This document shows, one piece after another, positions 19,644 to 30,496 of a stretch of 64,000 nt of DNA. Every line of letters starts with the position of its first letter. Positions within the stretch are counted from its first letter, which is position 1. The stretch lies in assembly GCF_007197555.1 (NCBI RefSeq), contig NZ_CP041614.1:2100001-2164000 (forward strand), written 5' to 3'. The notes under the pieces are model-generated. The model had not been told where the DNA came from. It made no database searches and worked only from the letters and a program-made list of their open reading frames with translations. A program made the translations under genes and the position numbers. The DNA is from Shewanella psychropiezotolerans (GTDB lineage: Bacteria; Pseudomonadota; Gammaproteobacteria; Enterobacterales; Shewanellaceae).

Positions 19644-20069
19644 ATGAGAGCAGAATCAAATATGGGTGGATTGCTTGGGATTAGCAGTCGATTACTGAAC
19701 AAAAAACTAGAAAGTATGTTCGTAGAATCAGATCTTTCAATCACTCAAATGCAGTGGGTTTTATTGCTAGAGCTAGAAATAGGGGAATATAAAACACCTG
19801 CAGCACTCGCTGACAGAATGATGAAAAGTAGAGGTGCTATAACCCAATTGATCAAAGCATTAGAACGAGCTGGAATGGTAGAGAAAAAACCAGACATAGA
19901 TGATGCGCGTAGTTATTCGTTAGCCATAACAAAGCAGGGGATCGAAACTGCATCCAAAGGGAAAGCTCTGGCTCATTCTTGTTTGGAAAATGTGTTCGAT
20001 AACTTTTCTAAAGATGAACTTGCTACTTTTTCTTCATTGCTAAAAAAAACTGTAAAAAACCTGAGTTAA
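19644..20069 (+). CDS. MarR-family transcriptional regulator
   Basis: 141-residue winged-helix repressor. Seen: helix-turn-helix region KTPAALADRMMKSRGAITQL, then the wing with VEKKPDIDDARSYSLAITKQG, where the DxRS/Y pattern is typical of MarR. It is divergent from the azoreductase-like gene, 118 bases apart, with two GTTTAA-type palindromes, so it is likely an autoregulated local repressor. A hairpin GGGGAAC/GTTCCCC (20078-20094) without a T tract follows. Confidence 0.93.
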   Translation: MRAESNMGGLLGISSRLLNKKLESMFVESDLSITQMQWVLLLELEIGEYKTPAALADRMMKSRGAITQLIKALERAGMVEKKPDIDDARSYSLAITKQGIETASKGKALAHSCLENVFDNFSKDELATFSSLLKKTVKNLS

Positions 20070-20077
20070 AATATCGT

Positions 20078-20094
20078 GGGGAACTCTGTTCCCC
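20078..20094 (+). terminator. Hairpin after the MarR gene
   Basis: GGGGAAC-TCT-GTTCCCC, seven pairs, no T run. A possible weak terminator. The gap from here to 20343 shows nothing else. Confidence 0.4.
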
Positions 20095-20343
20095 GTTGCT
20101 ATCATCAAGACCTTCCCTGTAAGATCTAAATTCCTTCGCTTACTTCGTTAATGCAGCAGGTATTCAAGGTATTTAACCCAAAAGATAGAGATGATCACAG
20201 CCTACATATCTTATCAATCGATCGCAATACAGGCTCTGAACATCTTCTGCAAAACACTAATAGTAACTATTAATCCTAGTGTGTTTTTGAGAAAATTAAT
20301 GGTGTTTAATACCGTCATACCGCAAACAAATAACATTTAAGAG

Positions 20344-21159
20344 ATGAGAATGACAAAATTAAACACCACTTTAATAGCTTCTATGATTGCTCTATCTACC
20401 TCAGCAGTTGCTTCTGAAGAAGTTCATGTAAATCCCAGTGATTTAACTCAAGTTAATACATTCATCAGTGGTTCTACATCTAACGAAGGTGATCTTAACG
20501 TTATGGGCGGCATTGCTGGCCAGTATTCAGAGGGTAATAACTTCATTGGCCTTGTTGAGCACACTTCAGCAACTAAGCCATCAGACGATGATCGCCTAGC
20601 TCAAAATACTCGTTTACGTTATTTCCAAGTGTTCGATGTAAGTGAAGGTGTACTTCCTCAAATAGGATTCAGTGTTGATTATATGAAGTCTTGGAAGATG
20701 AGCAGCACTGAAGATGCTAGCCTTGGTACCGATTTAATTGCTCTAGGCGCAATTGCTAAAATTCAGATAAGCGAATCAATCAGCGTGTTCCCGAATGTCG
20801 CTTATGTTGTCGGCAATGCCAAGGCTGGTGTTAATAATAGCGAGTTCGACCTTAAGGGCTATCAGTTTAACTTATTTGGTTCATGGGAACTTGATGATAC
20901 AGGCTCATATATCGTGGTTCAGCCCCAATTCATGCAGCTTGATATCGATAGTAAAGATGGTAAATCAGGTGGCGCTAAGGTCGATGTACTCAAGATTAAG
21001 ACTGGTGCAGGAATGGCGTTTACCGATAACGGCAAATGGTGGGTAGAGCTTAGCCATACCTACACAAAAACTAAAGGTGATGTTGAGCACGTTGGTAATA
21101 AGTTTGACATTATCGACAACGATAATAAGGTTGAGTTAGCAGTTAGTTACTACTTTTAA
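20344..21159 (+). CDS. Predicted outer-membrane beta-barrel protein
   Basis: 271 residues; the start is ATG 20344 or ATG 20350 (MTKLNTTLIASMIALSTSA), with a signal peptide cut after AVA. The mature part has alternating hydrophobic and aromatic strands, Gly- and Asp-rich turns, and ends ELAVSYYF with the terminal Phe expected of outer-membrane barrels. About 10 strands are plausible. No specific family is recognised and no linked gene hints at a substrate. Confidence 0.7.
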   Translation: MRMTKLNTTLIASMIALSTSAVASEEVHVNPSDLTQVNTFISGSTSNEGDLNVMGGIAGQYSEGNNFIGLVEHTSATKPSDDDRLAQNTRLRYFQVFDVSEGVLPQIGFSVDYMKSWKMSSTEDASLGTDLIALGAIAKIQISESISVFPNVAYVVGNAKAGVNNSEFDLKGYQFNLFGSWELDDTGSYIVVQPQFMQLDIDSKDGKSGGAKVDVLKIKTGAGMAFTDNGKWWVELSHTYTKTKGDVEHVGNKFDIIDNDNKVELAVSYYF

Positions 21160-21255
21160 TCGGAGCATACTCCCCCAGTCATTCAATAGTAATCGTGAAA
21201 AATCAATGATTAGTAAGAGTAATAAGGTGATTTAGATATTGTTAAATCAAGAGTC

Positions 21256-21282
21256 TTGCCAGCTTTATTGCTGGCTTTTTTA
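21256..21282 (+). terminator. Terminator after the outer-membrane protein gene
   Basis: GCCAGC-TTTATT-GCTGGC followed by six T. Confidence 0.88.
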
Positions 21283-21364
21283 TAGTCGAGACGCCACGAC
21301 ACATTTTTATTAACCTTGTTAGCATGAGACTATAACACTTGGCAGAGTTATTTTATGTGGTAGC

Positions 21365-21389
21365 AAGGGAGCCCAAAAATGACTCCCTT
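21365..21389 (-). terminator. Hairpin after the RND permease gene
   Basis: AAGGGAG/CTCCCTT arms (21365-21371, 21383-21389) just past the restored stop codon at 21403-21405 on the reverse strand. The T tract is poor. Confidence 0.5.
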
Positions 21390-21402
21390 GGATGTAGTGT
21401 AC

Positions 21403-24400
21403 TTAATTGTTTTCGGTGACTAACTCTCTTGGGTTTATGTGTGTTTTAGATTTTCTTACTGGCCTCATAATGAGTTTATACATAGTAGGTACCCAGATCA
21501 GCGAGAGTAAGGTGGTGAGCAAGGTACCTCCGGCAATCGCGATGGCGAAGGGGGCCAGAAGCCACCACCGGCAATAATCAAGGGCAGGAAGCCGCCGATT
21601 GTGGTAATGGTTGTGGAGCCGATATGACGGCCACAGCCCGATACGACTCTGACTATGGTGTCTATATTGCCTTCTCTGGCGTCACTTTGGTCCTCAAGCT
21701 CGGCCAGGATGACGATAGCCGCATTAATGGCTAAGCCCATCAGACCCAATAGGCCGATGATCACGGTGAAGCCAAAGGGATAGCCGAACAGGTAGACAGC
21801 CAGTAAACCGAGTCCCGCCGACTGCATCGCACTAAACAGAATAATGGCCGTTAGCCTGAATGAGTTAAATGACAAGACAACCGTTGCTAATAGTAAGGTG
21901 ACGACCAACACCAAATTAGACAGTAGGTTACCTACGGCCTCATTGCGTTTAGCACTCTCACCGCCGACTTCTATATGATAGCCCGCAGGCAAGTTAAGCC
22001 CGTCTATTCGCGCCTTAGCATCATCGAGTACCTGTTGAGGCAGCACGCCGCTGACAATATAGGCTTCTATGGTATTGACCCTCTGGCCATCACGGCGAGG
22101 AATCGCACCGCGGCTGACTTGGATCTGGCTTTCGGCGAGGGCCGATAAGGGAATGCCAGCTCCCGATGAGGATACCAGGTTGATCTCAGATAGCTTGGTC
22201 TGCTGCTCCCGAGTACTGTCTTGTAGCCTGACTCTCACAGGGATCGATTCAGTTTGCTCTAAGATACTGCCGCCATTGATGCCAGTCGTGGCCATTTGGA
22301 TCTGCTCGGCTATCTCAGTCAAATTGAGGCCGCTCATCAAGCTGGCATCTTCATTGACCTGAAACCATATCTTGGGGGCTCCAGCGCTTAGCGTGGCTCG
22401 CGTGTGTATCACATCCGGGGTATCGCTTAAGATGCGCCTGACTTCATCGCCTATCAGCCTGAGTTGATCTAAGTTAGGGCCAAATACCCTTAGTTCAACC
22501 GGGGCATTGAAGGGAGGGCCTTGCTCCAACTTTCTGACTAATATCTGCGCCTCCGGATTGGCGAGATCGAGGGCTTGTTGCAGCTGAGGTATGAGACGGT
22601 TAGCGGTGTCGAAGTCTTCGACTTTGACCATGGCCTGAGCGTAATTGCTCGCGCCTTGCTGGCGTTGAAGTAGATTGTAATAAAAAGAAGGCGTATTGCC
22701 ACCTATGACCCAGTCTATACGGGTCACGCCCTGAGTCTCTCTTAGCTGTTGATCCATTTGTTCAACGAGATGGCGGGTACTCGCCACGCTCGCATGGGGG
22801 GGAAGATAGACTTCAATTTGGAACATATCCCGGTCTGAGGGCGGGAAGAATTGTTCTGTCATCTGACCCGAAGCAATGAAGCCTGTGATAGGTAAGATGC
22901 CTATTAACAAGCCTGATAGCAGAGGGCGCTTGAGCGCCAGGGTCAGCGAAGCGTTAAATAGCTTACTGACTTGTGGCAAACGTATGCCTCTTTGATACCA
23001 TTTGTCTTGATCTCCTTCTACACCGAATCGGCCCGCTAAGCCGGCTATCAAGGTGTGAGAGATGATGTATGACCCCAGCAGGGCAAACATGACCGAGATG
23101 GCGATACCACCGACAAATTCCCCGGCTGCACCGGGCATAAGAACAATCGGGGCGAAGGCGAGCATGGTGGTGATGGTCGAGCCAGCCAGAGGTAACCATA
23201 GGTGTTTCAGCGTCGCGCCGACCGCCTCGACTCTCGATAAGCCCTGTTGTCTTCGCTGGGCGATGGCATCGACGATGACGATGGCATTATCGACCATGAT
23301 CCCCAGCGCAACTACCAGGCCGGTGACAGACATTTGGTGGATAGGCAGGCCGATGTACTTCATGCACGTTAAGGTGAAGAGTGCTGTGAGAGGCAGAGAT
23401 AGAGATACGATGAGGGCATTGCGCAAACCTAAGGTCAGCATCAAGACCACCAGAATAATGAGGAAACCTAAGAGTAGACTCCCTACCAAGCCGCCGAGCC
23501 TGTCACTGGTATAACTCTCTTGATCGAACAGCCATTGGATCTCGATATTGGCCGGAACCGATGCCTGCATCGCCTCGACTTCAACTCTGACTTTGGCTAG
23601 CCAGAGGTCCACCCGGGTATTATTGAGCATGCGGGCAGCCACCATCACACCTTGCTCCAGCTCTATGAGGGCAATGGAATTGGCTGGTGTCTTAGCTTGT
23701 TTTTCTATGGTCGCGATATCGCCTAAGCGGATAATCTGGCCCTGATCATCCACTTTCAACGGTACTCGGCGGATCCTCGAGAGTGAGTCGAGCTCTCCGG
23801 AGACTTCAATCAGGGCTCTGAAGTTATTGTTATTAATCTCTCCGGCAGACACCTTAGTATCGGCGTTACTGAGAATACGGGCTATGGACGCCGGGGTGAG
23901 TCCAAGCTGATTGACCTTGTTGCCATCGAGTTGTACCAATACCTCTTCGGTAGGGGCACCATAAAGCTTGACGAAATCTGTCCCGCTGAGCAGCCTGAGC
24001 TTACTCTGTAACTCTTTAGCATAACGGTTGAGCATATCGGTACGAATTTCACCGCCGCCTTTCCAAACCAGTCCTAAAATGGCGGTGCTGGCATAGCCAA
24101 TTTGATCGTCCAGTAGTGGATTCTGTGCGGCCTTGGGTAATATCGGCTTGGCATCGGCGATGAGATCTCTCGCCCTGGACCACACAGGAGCTGTATCTTG
24201 TACACTGTCTTTAAGTTCGAGTTGAATAACCGAAATGCCTGGCCTGGATGTAGATTGGATCAGTTTCAGCTCTTCTAACCTGCGTAGACGATTCTCCAAT
24301 ACTTCGGTGACTAAGGCCTCGACTCGTTCGGCCGATGCTCCCGGATATTGAGTGATCACCGAGGCGAAGCGGTTGGTAATATCGGGATCTTCCATTCGCG

Positions 24401-24491
24401 GTAAGCTGGATATTGCGCCTAAGCCAGCCACTATCAAGAGGGCGATAAATAAGCTTGCTAAGCGTCCATTCTCTACTAAAGCTTTAACCAT
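21403..24491 (-). CDS. RND efflux permease, 3' frameshift (probable sequence error)
   Basis: Proton-driven inner-membrane efflux pump of the AcrB/MexB superfamily. As read, the frame stops at 21498 with a nonsense tail (GGGFWPPSPSRLPEV). Adding one C to the five-C run at 21550-21554 gives GGGFWPPFAIAIAGGT and runs on to MYKLIMRPVRKS and a stop at 21403, 1029 residues, the normal length. Seen: TM1 start VENGRLASLFIALLI, porter domains, the membrane-helix motif GIMVDNAIVIVDA, and LMGLAINAAIVILAELED in the second half. It lies 5 bases after its adaptor gene; no outer-membrane channel gene adjoins. Likely controlled by the divergent TetR. Confidence 0.9.
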
Positions 24492-24496
24492 CTTGT

Positions 24497-25626
24497 TTAC
24501 CTCGCAGCCGTGGCAGCTGTAGATGTGGGTTTGACACGCTGACCTACGACCAACTTATGCAGACCTCGATCGATATAAGCCTCATCGACATGGACCGCGC
24601 CTCGAATGAAGGCCATGTCATTCTTGGTATAGAGGATCTCTATGTCCCTTCGTTCAATATTGAAGGTTTCACGATTATCCAGGTTTAGCTCTGAACTCAG
24701 CACATACAGGTTCCAAAGCCCCCGAATGCCATCGGTGAGCGCCGAAATCGGTATCCAGAATCCCGCTTGATAGATCTCTTTCTCGTAGGCCAAATAGACT
24801 ATCTCGCCATTGAGTACCTTTGAGTCTTTCGGCAAAGAAAGACGTACCGGTACGGTTCGGGTCACTGAATTAACTTCGGCGCCAATGCCTTCTATATGAG
24901 CCTGATAATCTGTATTGGCCACACGGAGTGATATTGTTTGTTGGGGACTCAGGTGTTGTGCCACATTAACTGGCACCCCTATGATGGCTTGAGGGTTGTT
25001 ATTCTCGACTAGGGTAAAGATGGCGCTGCCTAAGTTGATGACTTCGCCTAGGTTGCTACTTCTTTTACTGATCACACCATCGAAAGGGGCGAGCAGTGAT
25101 GATTTTTCTATTCTCAGAGCATTGGCATATACGGCTGCCTTGAGTCTTTTCTGACCGGCAATCAGGCTATTGAGCTGGCCCTTGAGCTCATCGAGTGTCT
25201 GCTCAGAGGTGTATCCCTGTTTTTTCAGCTCCAGACTTCTGTTTAAGGTACTCTTTGCCAGTTGCAGATCGGCGCTATTTTGTAACACGCTGGCATTGAG
25301 CTCATCTCGTTCGGCTTCGAGCAGTCGAGTGTCTAGCTGAGCCAGTAATTGGCCGAATTGAACCGAGTCGCCGCTGTCCACGGCAATGAGTTTAATCTTC
25401 CCCGCTAACTCGAAGCCTATGCCTGTGGTGTTACCGGCCTTAATCTTGCCGGTAAACTCTTGAGTATGATGATAAGAGGGGAGAGGGTAAGCGTGGCGGT
25501 AGTCACTGTTTGCACTATTGGTGACCCAGCATGCTGAGTCACCTCACCCTGACACGCAGCAAGAGAAATGGTAAGCAGTAGGCTTATTGAAACTCTCGAG
25601 TTTGAGACGGCTGTTATAATACTCAT
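24497..25626 (-). CDS. RND efflux periplasmic adaptor, frameshift (probable sequence error)
   Basis: Membrane fusion protein linking the RND permease to an outer-membrane channel. The N-terminal part (signal peptide with lipobox-like LAACQ) runs from 25626 into a frame that ends at 25417; the main part continues in another frame. Adding one C to the four-C run at 25478-25481 joins them through SYHHTQEFTGKIKAGNTTG and ELAGKIKLIAVDSGD, giving 376 residues, a normal length. Seen: lipoyl half GQLLAQLDT, coiled hairpin (about 120-200), second lipoyl half APFDGVISKR, and beta-barrel and membrane-proximal domains. First gene of the efflux operon. Confidence 0.9.
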
Positions 25627-25672
25627 CCTGACACGCTTCCTTGGTTAATCTGGAGTTGCAAAAAAGTTAAAC

Positions 25673-25688
25673 TAGACTGCCTAGTCTA
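25673..25688. promoter_or_regulatory. TetR operator 1
   Basis: TAGACTGCCTAGTCTA: arms TAGACT and AGTCTA, perfect, between the divergent efflux operon and the TetR gene. Confidence 0.85.
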
Positions 25689-25700
25689 TTTACAAAGAAC

Positions 25701-25716
25701 TGGACTGTCTAGTCTA
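25701..25716. promoter_or_regulatory. TetR operator 2
   Basis: TGGACTGTCTAGTCTA, same pattern as operator 1 with one arm mismatch, 28 bases further on; near a whole number of helical turns less a fraction, so both could be filled. Confidence 0.8.
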
Positions 25717-25770
25717 CTTTGTGATTAAATGTGTCTGAAATATAAAAACCTTGTTAAAAGAGGCTAGTGC

Positions 25771-26394
25771 ATGGAATCGGTTACTCCGAATGAAAATTTA
25801 ACTCGAAGCGAGCAAAAACGTCTGCAAATACTCGAAGCGGCCATGGAGCTTTTTTGCGGTCAGGGCTTCCCCAATACCAGTATGGATGAGGTCGCTAAGT
25901 TAGCCGGTGTCTCGAAACAGACTGTGTATTCTCACTTTGGCAGCAAGGATGAATTATTTGTCGCATCGATAGAGTCACGATGTGTGGTTCAACGCTTAGC
26001 CGAGGATGTGTTTACCGATCCTAGTCAGCCTGAAATAGCCCTGAGTTGTTTTGCCGAGTATTTCGGTGACTTGATTGTCAGCCCGGAAGCGCTGAAAGTG
26101 TTTACTACTTGTGTGGCTCAGTCTGAGACCCACCCAGGAATATCGGCGCTCTTCTTCGATGCCGGTCCACAACACTTACTTAACTTATTGACCGGCTATT
26201 TTGAAGACGTGCACAAGCTAGGTGTTTACCAATTTGATGATTGCCGCAGCTGCGCGGTGCGACTCTGTTTGATGATGTATGGTGAGATGAGATTAAAGTT
26301 GGAGTTAGGCTTAAACGTAGATGATCTGGTCGAGGGGCGTGCTGACTACTTAACAGGTTGTATTACTATGTTCTTAAAGGCTTATAAGGTTTAG
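25771..26394 (+). CDS. TetR-family transcriptional regulator
   Basis: 207 residues. Seen: N-terminal DNA-binding domain LQILEAAMELFCGQGFPNTS with AGVSKQTVYSHFGSKDELF, the canonical TetR helix-turn-helix. The C-terminal ligand domain resembles the AcrR/TetR_C-type regulators of efflux systems. It is divergent from the RND operon with two matching palindromes in the 144-base gap, so it most likely represses both until a substrate binds. Confidence 0.95.
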   Translation: MESVTPNENLTRSEQKRLQILEAAMELFCGQGFPNTSMDEVAKLAGVSKQTVYSHFGSKDELFVASIESRCVVQRLAEDVFTDPSQPEIALSCFAEYFGDLIVSPEALKVFTTCVAQSETHPGISALFFDAGPQHLLNLLTGYFEDVHKLGVYQFDDCRSCAVRLCLMMYGEMRLKLELGLNVDDLVEGRADYLTGCITMFLKAYKV

Positions 26395-26449
26395 TCGCTA
26401 GAAGCAGCTTAATCCTAGGGCTTGAGGCCCAGGATTAAGCCAGATATAA

Positions 26450-27043
26450 CTATTTGCCTAACATGGCTTTTTTGAGACTGGTTTGTGCCGGGCTGTCACC
26501 CAGCCAAATTTTCAACAGGGCTTGTCGAAATGCTTCACCTTCAATGGTGTCCTGTGGGACGCCATTTTTATAGGCTGTGACACCTGAAACCTTACTGGTT
26601 ACCAGAGTAAACTGGTCACCCTCTTTTATCTCGTCACTAAATAGCGCCATAAAGGCATCTATTTGAGCTTGGATGTCTTGGGTATTGCCATCGGTCGCGT
26701 CATCGAAACCATCTATGATGGCATCACGCATCTTATCTGAGGTGATCATGCCCGAGGTGATATTTAATCGAACCGCAGACTCCTCAGCTGATATAACCCT
26801 AGCCAAATCAGCGGAAGGGGCCGTTAGGTATAAACTTCCCACATAAAGATCGATAAAAAATTTACTGCGAACGCCTGCACCATTGAGCTGAAGCTGGCTG
26901 TCATTAATAACAATCTGCTCGGCGATATCGACGCCGGATATTTCACGTGCGCTAACCTGGCTGCTTAAAGCCCCGCTTAAGACAATGGCACTCATGAGCG
27001 TGGCTAGTGTGGTTGTAGTTAAAGAATCACTGAGGGACTTCAT
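26450..27043 (-). CDS. Chalcone isomerase-like periplasmic protein
   Basis: 197 residues with a signal peptide (about 1-31, cut near VSA). The mature part has LQLNGAGVRSKFFIDLYVGSLYL, the pattern of bacterial chalcone-isomerase-like (Chalcone_3 type) proteins, which are not flavonoid enzymes; their role is unknown. Usual length for the family. It is monocistronic with a 55-base gap to the TetR gene's end and convergent with it. Confidence 0.8.
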   Translation of the reverse strand: MKSLSDSLTTTTLATLMSAIVLSGALSSQVSAREISGVDIAEQIVINDSQLQLNGAGVRSKFFIDLYVGSLYLTAPSADLARVISAEESAVRLNITSGMITSDKMRDAIIDGFDDATDGNTQDIQAQIDAFMALFSDEIKEGDQFTLVTSKVSGVTAYKNGVPQDTIEGEAFRQALLKIWLGDSPAQTSLKKAMLGK

Positions 27044-27102
27044 ATAACCTCTTATTTTTTGTTATTTGGTTATGGGGGGGAGCCCAAGTTAAAACAATAG
27101 CA

Positions 27103-27581
27103 TTAACCTCTATGACCAATCTGATATTGACCATCTTGATGGATCAGTGCCGCTTGTTTGTGTTTAGGGGATATTAGCAGGGGTCCATCATCGAAGAAAA
27201 GAAAACATTTCCAATTGCGAACAAACACATCCCAACGAGTCTCGATAACCTGATACTTCTCATAACAGAAATAGACGGGAGTATTATCGGCCCAATCGAA
27301 ATGAGCGGCAAATATCTCAGGAAGTGCCACTTCTTCACTGTCCCAGGCACTCTGCCAGTCATCGGCTTCAACCCAGGCTTTGTCTTTCGCGGCCCAGTCG
27401 CCTTTAGAGAACTGCTCTGCACTACTGCTACGATTACTGATCCATTTGTTCCAAACTTCCATCGCCCCTTTCTGATCCAGCGGTTTGATAAACGCCTTAT
27501 CTTCATCGGTCACAGGTAGATCTTTATGGTTAAAAATCCATTTACGTTGGTATTGCTCTAGGGGATGTAGGTATGTGCCAC
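27103..27581 (-). CDS. DUF2947-like protein, frameshift near the start (probable sequence error)
   Basis: As read, only 136 residues from an internal GTG at 27513 are open. Upstream the same frame is coding-like (LEQYQRKWIFNHKDLP) but has no start. Adding one C to the four-C run at 27561-27564 joins it to GTG 27581, giving AHTYIPLEQYQRKWIF and 159 residues. The Trp- and Asp-rich sequence (WNKWISNRSSSAEQFSKGDW, YEKYQVIETRWDVF) resembles the DUF2947 family as I recall it; function unknown. Probably a cytoplasmic protein. Confidence 0.65.
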
Positions 27582-27650
27582 AAGGCCTCGCTGTCGGGGG
27601 AAGAGATATTCAGCGGCTATTATACGGTTTGGTAGGCAACAAGGGAAACG

Positions 27651-27680
27651 GCGCCAGCCGATAGTCTATCCTGCTGGCGC
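27651..27680. terminator. Inverted repeat downstream of the large maf gene
   Basis: GCGCCAGC/GCTGGCGC, 8 pairs, 14-base loop, 13 bases past the stop of the maf gene at 27693. On the reverse strand it is followed by CGTTTCCC, a poor T tract. Confidence 0.5.
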
Positions 27681-27692
27681 TTATTGGTTAAT

Positions 27693-30176
27693 TTATCTGT
27701 TAATCTGCTGCATGTAACTCAGCGCCGCTTGGTTATCTGAGTCTAAATCCAATATATTTTGAAAGCATGATTTTGCCCCGTTGATTTGGCCAACTTCAGC
27801 CAAGAAAATACCAAGCTTAAGCAGCACTGGAATATCTTCAGGATATTTCTCTAAATAATCAAGGTACACATCTAAGGCTTCTTGTGGTTTACCACTGAGC
27901 TTTAATACTTGAGCATAGTGAGGGAGGTATTCATCGCTGTATTGAATAATTTTAGTGAAATTTTCTGTTGCTAACTCGAGCTTACAGAGTTTAAGAGCAA
28001 GATGGATTATCTGTTTAAATTCAGCCTCATGACGAAGCTCTTCTGGGGTCATTAATACTGTTTCAAGTGCCGATTCAGGTTTGTTTTCTAACATCTGCTG
28101 GTAACTCAGCGTGAGATGATAAAGCCTTTTTATTTCATGGTCAGTATCAATAAAAGGGTAGGTATATTGCACTATTTTGGAGATGCCCAATAGGTGTTTG
28201 TTGTGTAATAAAATTTGTAATTTATTAAAAGCATTGTCTATAAATGGAACAGCGGAGTCATCGCTCTTATCAATGAACTCTTTGACAATAAATTGTTCAT
28301 TATACTTTTCTTTAGCAGCCTGAAGTTGGGCAAGGTTATTTGATGCTAAGTTCGCATATTGCTGTGGTTGTTTCTCTTGCCACAACAAGGCTCTTCCCCA
28401 TTGTTGGTCGTCATTCCACTGTTGGAATAATGTGTTAATGTCGCTCGAGGGTTGGCACTCATTCATTCTAGAGTTTAGGCGGGTAATTGCAGAGGTGATT
28501 AGCCCTGACAACTCGTTGGCGATAGTTTCAAATGCCTTGTAATAGATACGAGTCTTCTCGTTGACATCTTGTTGTGACCACTCTTCGTTTTTCTTGGTTG
28601 AGAAAAATGAAGAGAATTCATAGTAACCGTAGAATTTTATTAAATTAGCTAAGTTTTCAAATTTTGTATTGATTTTTTGTTCTACTTTGTCGATTTTCTC
28701 CGCCAAAATAGCGATGCGTTTTGGGTTGCCATCGGCTAATTCAAGTTTATCAACAAGGCTGAGTGCGCTTGTTACTAGAGTGTTGAGTCGTCCGAGGTTT
28801 TCCTGAGTTTTTGTTAGTTCACCCAGAGTGTTATGTAGAAGGTCTAACTTTTGCGATAGGGGAACTTGATAGGTCTCAGGTTTCAACATTTGACGCTGAC
28901 AATCTGTTATAGGCTCAAGAGAGACATGTTGTGGTGCGATGTAATCTATGCCATCGACTTTAGCTGCATCTTTCGATAGATTTATGTAAGTAGTGTTAGG
29001 AGCATCAGCAACGGACGCTTGCAAAGATTCTATGGCATATAAGAGTTGTTTAGGGGTCTCAGCCATTTCTTCTGAATAGGTTTCAACCCATTCAAACATC
29101 TCGCCAATATCAGGGGCTAGGCTTGCACCGTAGGTGCCTTGTGTGTGAGTTATACCTGTTTGAGAGTGGCAAAAGTCGACGCCACAAAGGAGCACCTGTT
29201 TAAATCCCATCTCGACAGCGATTTCAATCGCACTATTAGTTACGGTTGGACCAACAGATTTTATATTATCGTGATCGCAGGAGCTATTCCAAGGGAAACG
29301 TGTCCCCGTGTACAGCGAGCCCCCTCTCCATTGGCCCAAAATCTGTGGCGCCACATGATAGGAATTGATCAGTAATGCATCATGTTCTATTTGCATCAGC
29401 TCTTTGTTAACATCGAAGCTAAGGGATTGAGGATCGACAGACACGACGATATCGGTTTTTATATTCAGTTTAGCGAGCTTACCTACGACCCGAGATGCAG
29501 CAATGATCACTAATTTGTTTGCGTTCGTCTTTATCCATTCAATACTATTATCGAGTGATGGGCCGCCGCCTAATACGATGCAGGTTTTGCCGATAAACTT
29601 CTGTTTTAAGACCCTTGCTGGCAGTAAGTTTTCAGCAAGGTTGTGCAGCTGTGCTTTTACAAAAATTTTCTGTGTAAAGCCAATAGAATGTTGAAAGTAT
29701 TCACTTTCAATCGCTTTTACTACCTGAGCATTAAGCGTGCAATAGGATTCGAGGTAGTTGCCCTCGACAGAGATCGCCCTGTGTATTTTGAATTTTTGTT
29801 TAACGATATAGATATTATTTTTATGTTCTGCAATAAGAGTTGTAAACTGCTTGAGTGATGTAATGTTAAAGTCGTTTTCAAGTTCCTTTGGAATATCGAT
29901 ATTAAGCAGAGTTAACACTTCTGATAATTCAATGAAAATATACTTACAGCCAGCAGTTAGAGGGCGCTCCATTACGTAGTTAGCCAATAGTCCTGAGTCT
30001 GATCCTATGATGATGTGCAGCGTATCTGGAGTAGATAAGGCATTTTTAAACTTTTCATCATAGAGAGAAATCGAGTCTATTTTTTCAAATGTATGACGAT
30101 TCACACTGGGAAGGTAGCACTCGTTAAACTGACTAATTGCAAACGTTTTGGATATTTCAGATTGGGTATCAAGCAT
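27693..30176 (-). CDS. maf: Maf/DUF115 flagellin glycosyltransferase with C-terminal TPR-like region
   Basis: 827-residue motility-associated factor-type protein; this family transfers nonulosonic acids to flagellin in the cytoplasm. Seen: an N-terminal Rossmann-like region (about 20-170), the DUF115 core (about 190-420) with KTCIVLGGGPSLDNSIEW, KLNIKTDIVVSVDPQ and QVLLCGVDFCHSQTGITHTQ, a helical region, and at the C-terminus TPR-like repeats (YLEKYPEDIPVLLKLGIFLA). It is divergent from the pse cluster that makes its likely donor, CMP-pseudaminic acid. The acceptor is presumed to be flagellin encoded elsewhere. Confidence 0.88.
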   Translation of the reverse strand: MLDTQSEISKTFAISQFNECYLPSVNRHTFEKIDSISLYDEKFKNALSTPDTLHIIIGSDSGLLANYVMERPLTAGCKYIFIELSEVLTLLNIDIPKELENDFNITSLKQFTTLIAEHKNNIYIVKQKFKIHRAISVEGNYLESYCTLNAQVVKAIESEYFQHSIGFTQKIFVKAQLHNLAENLLPARVLKQKFIGKTCIVLGGGPSLDNSIEWIKTNANKLVIIAASRVVGKLAKLNIKTDIVVSVDPQSLSFDVNKELMQIEHDALLINSYHVAPQILGQWRGGSLYTGTRFPWNSSCDHDNIKSVGPTVTNSAIEIAVEMGFKQVLLCGVDFCHSQTGITHTQGTYGASLAPDIGEMFEWVETYSEEMAETPKQLLYAIESLQASVADAPNTTYINLSKDAAKVDGIDYIAPQHVSLEPITDCQRQMLKPETYQVPLSQKLDLLHNTLGELTKTQENLGRLNTLVTSALSLVDKLELADGNPKRIAILAEKIDKVEQKINTKFENLANLIKFYGYYEFSSFFSTKKNEEWSQQDVNEKTRIYYKAFETIANELSGLITSAITRLNSRMNECQPSSDINTLFQQWNDDQQWGRALLWQEKQPQQYANLASNNLAQLQAAKEKYNEQFIVKEFIDKSDDSAVPFIDNAFNKLQILLHNKHLLGISKIVQYTYPFIDTDHEIKRLYHLTLSYQQMLENKPESALETVLMTPEELRHEAEFKQIIHLALKLCKLELATENFTKIIQYSDEYLPHYAQVLKLSGKPQEALDVYLDYLEKYPEDIPVLLKLGIFLAEVGQINGAKSCFQNILDLDSDNQAALSYMQQINR

Positions 30177-30496
30177 TATCGCCTCGTTAGTTCCATGGGC
30201 ACAGACCTTGTCAATTAATTGTCATTTCTTGGCGATTAATTAAACAATCTTAAGCTGTTTACCTCATATTTCATTTCAAAAGCGATAATTGTGCCAATCG
30301 CGGAATGAAACATTAATCTATCGCAGTTTTATACAAATTTGTACAAATAGTTGATTTTCCTTCCCGAGAAGCAAAATAAGGTTAGACAATTAAAATTAAG
30401 TTACTAAAATTACAGATGTTTATAATATTAAAAATGCCAGTATTTTACCTTTAATAATTTGCTTCATTAATGCTTGCAGTCGAAAGTCATCAATTG

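Noticed and set aside
23062..23514. 150-codon forward ORF inside the RND permease
   Set aside because: Antisense shadow of a well-supported gene, with Met- and Thr-rich nonsense composition.
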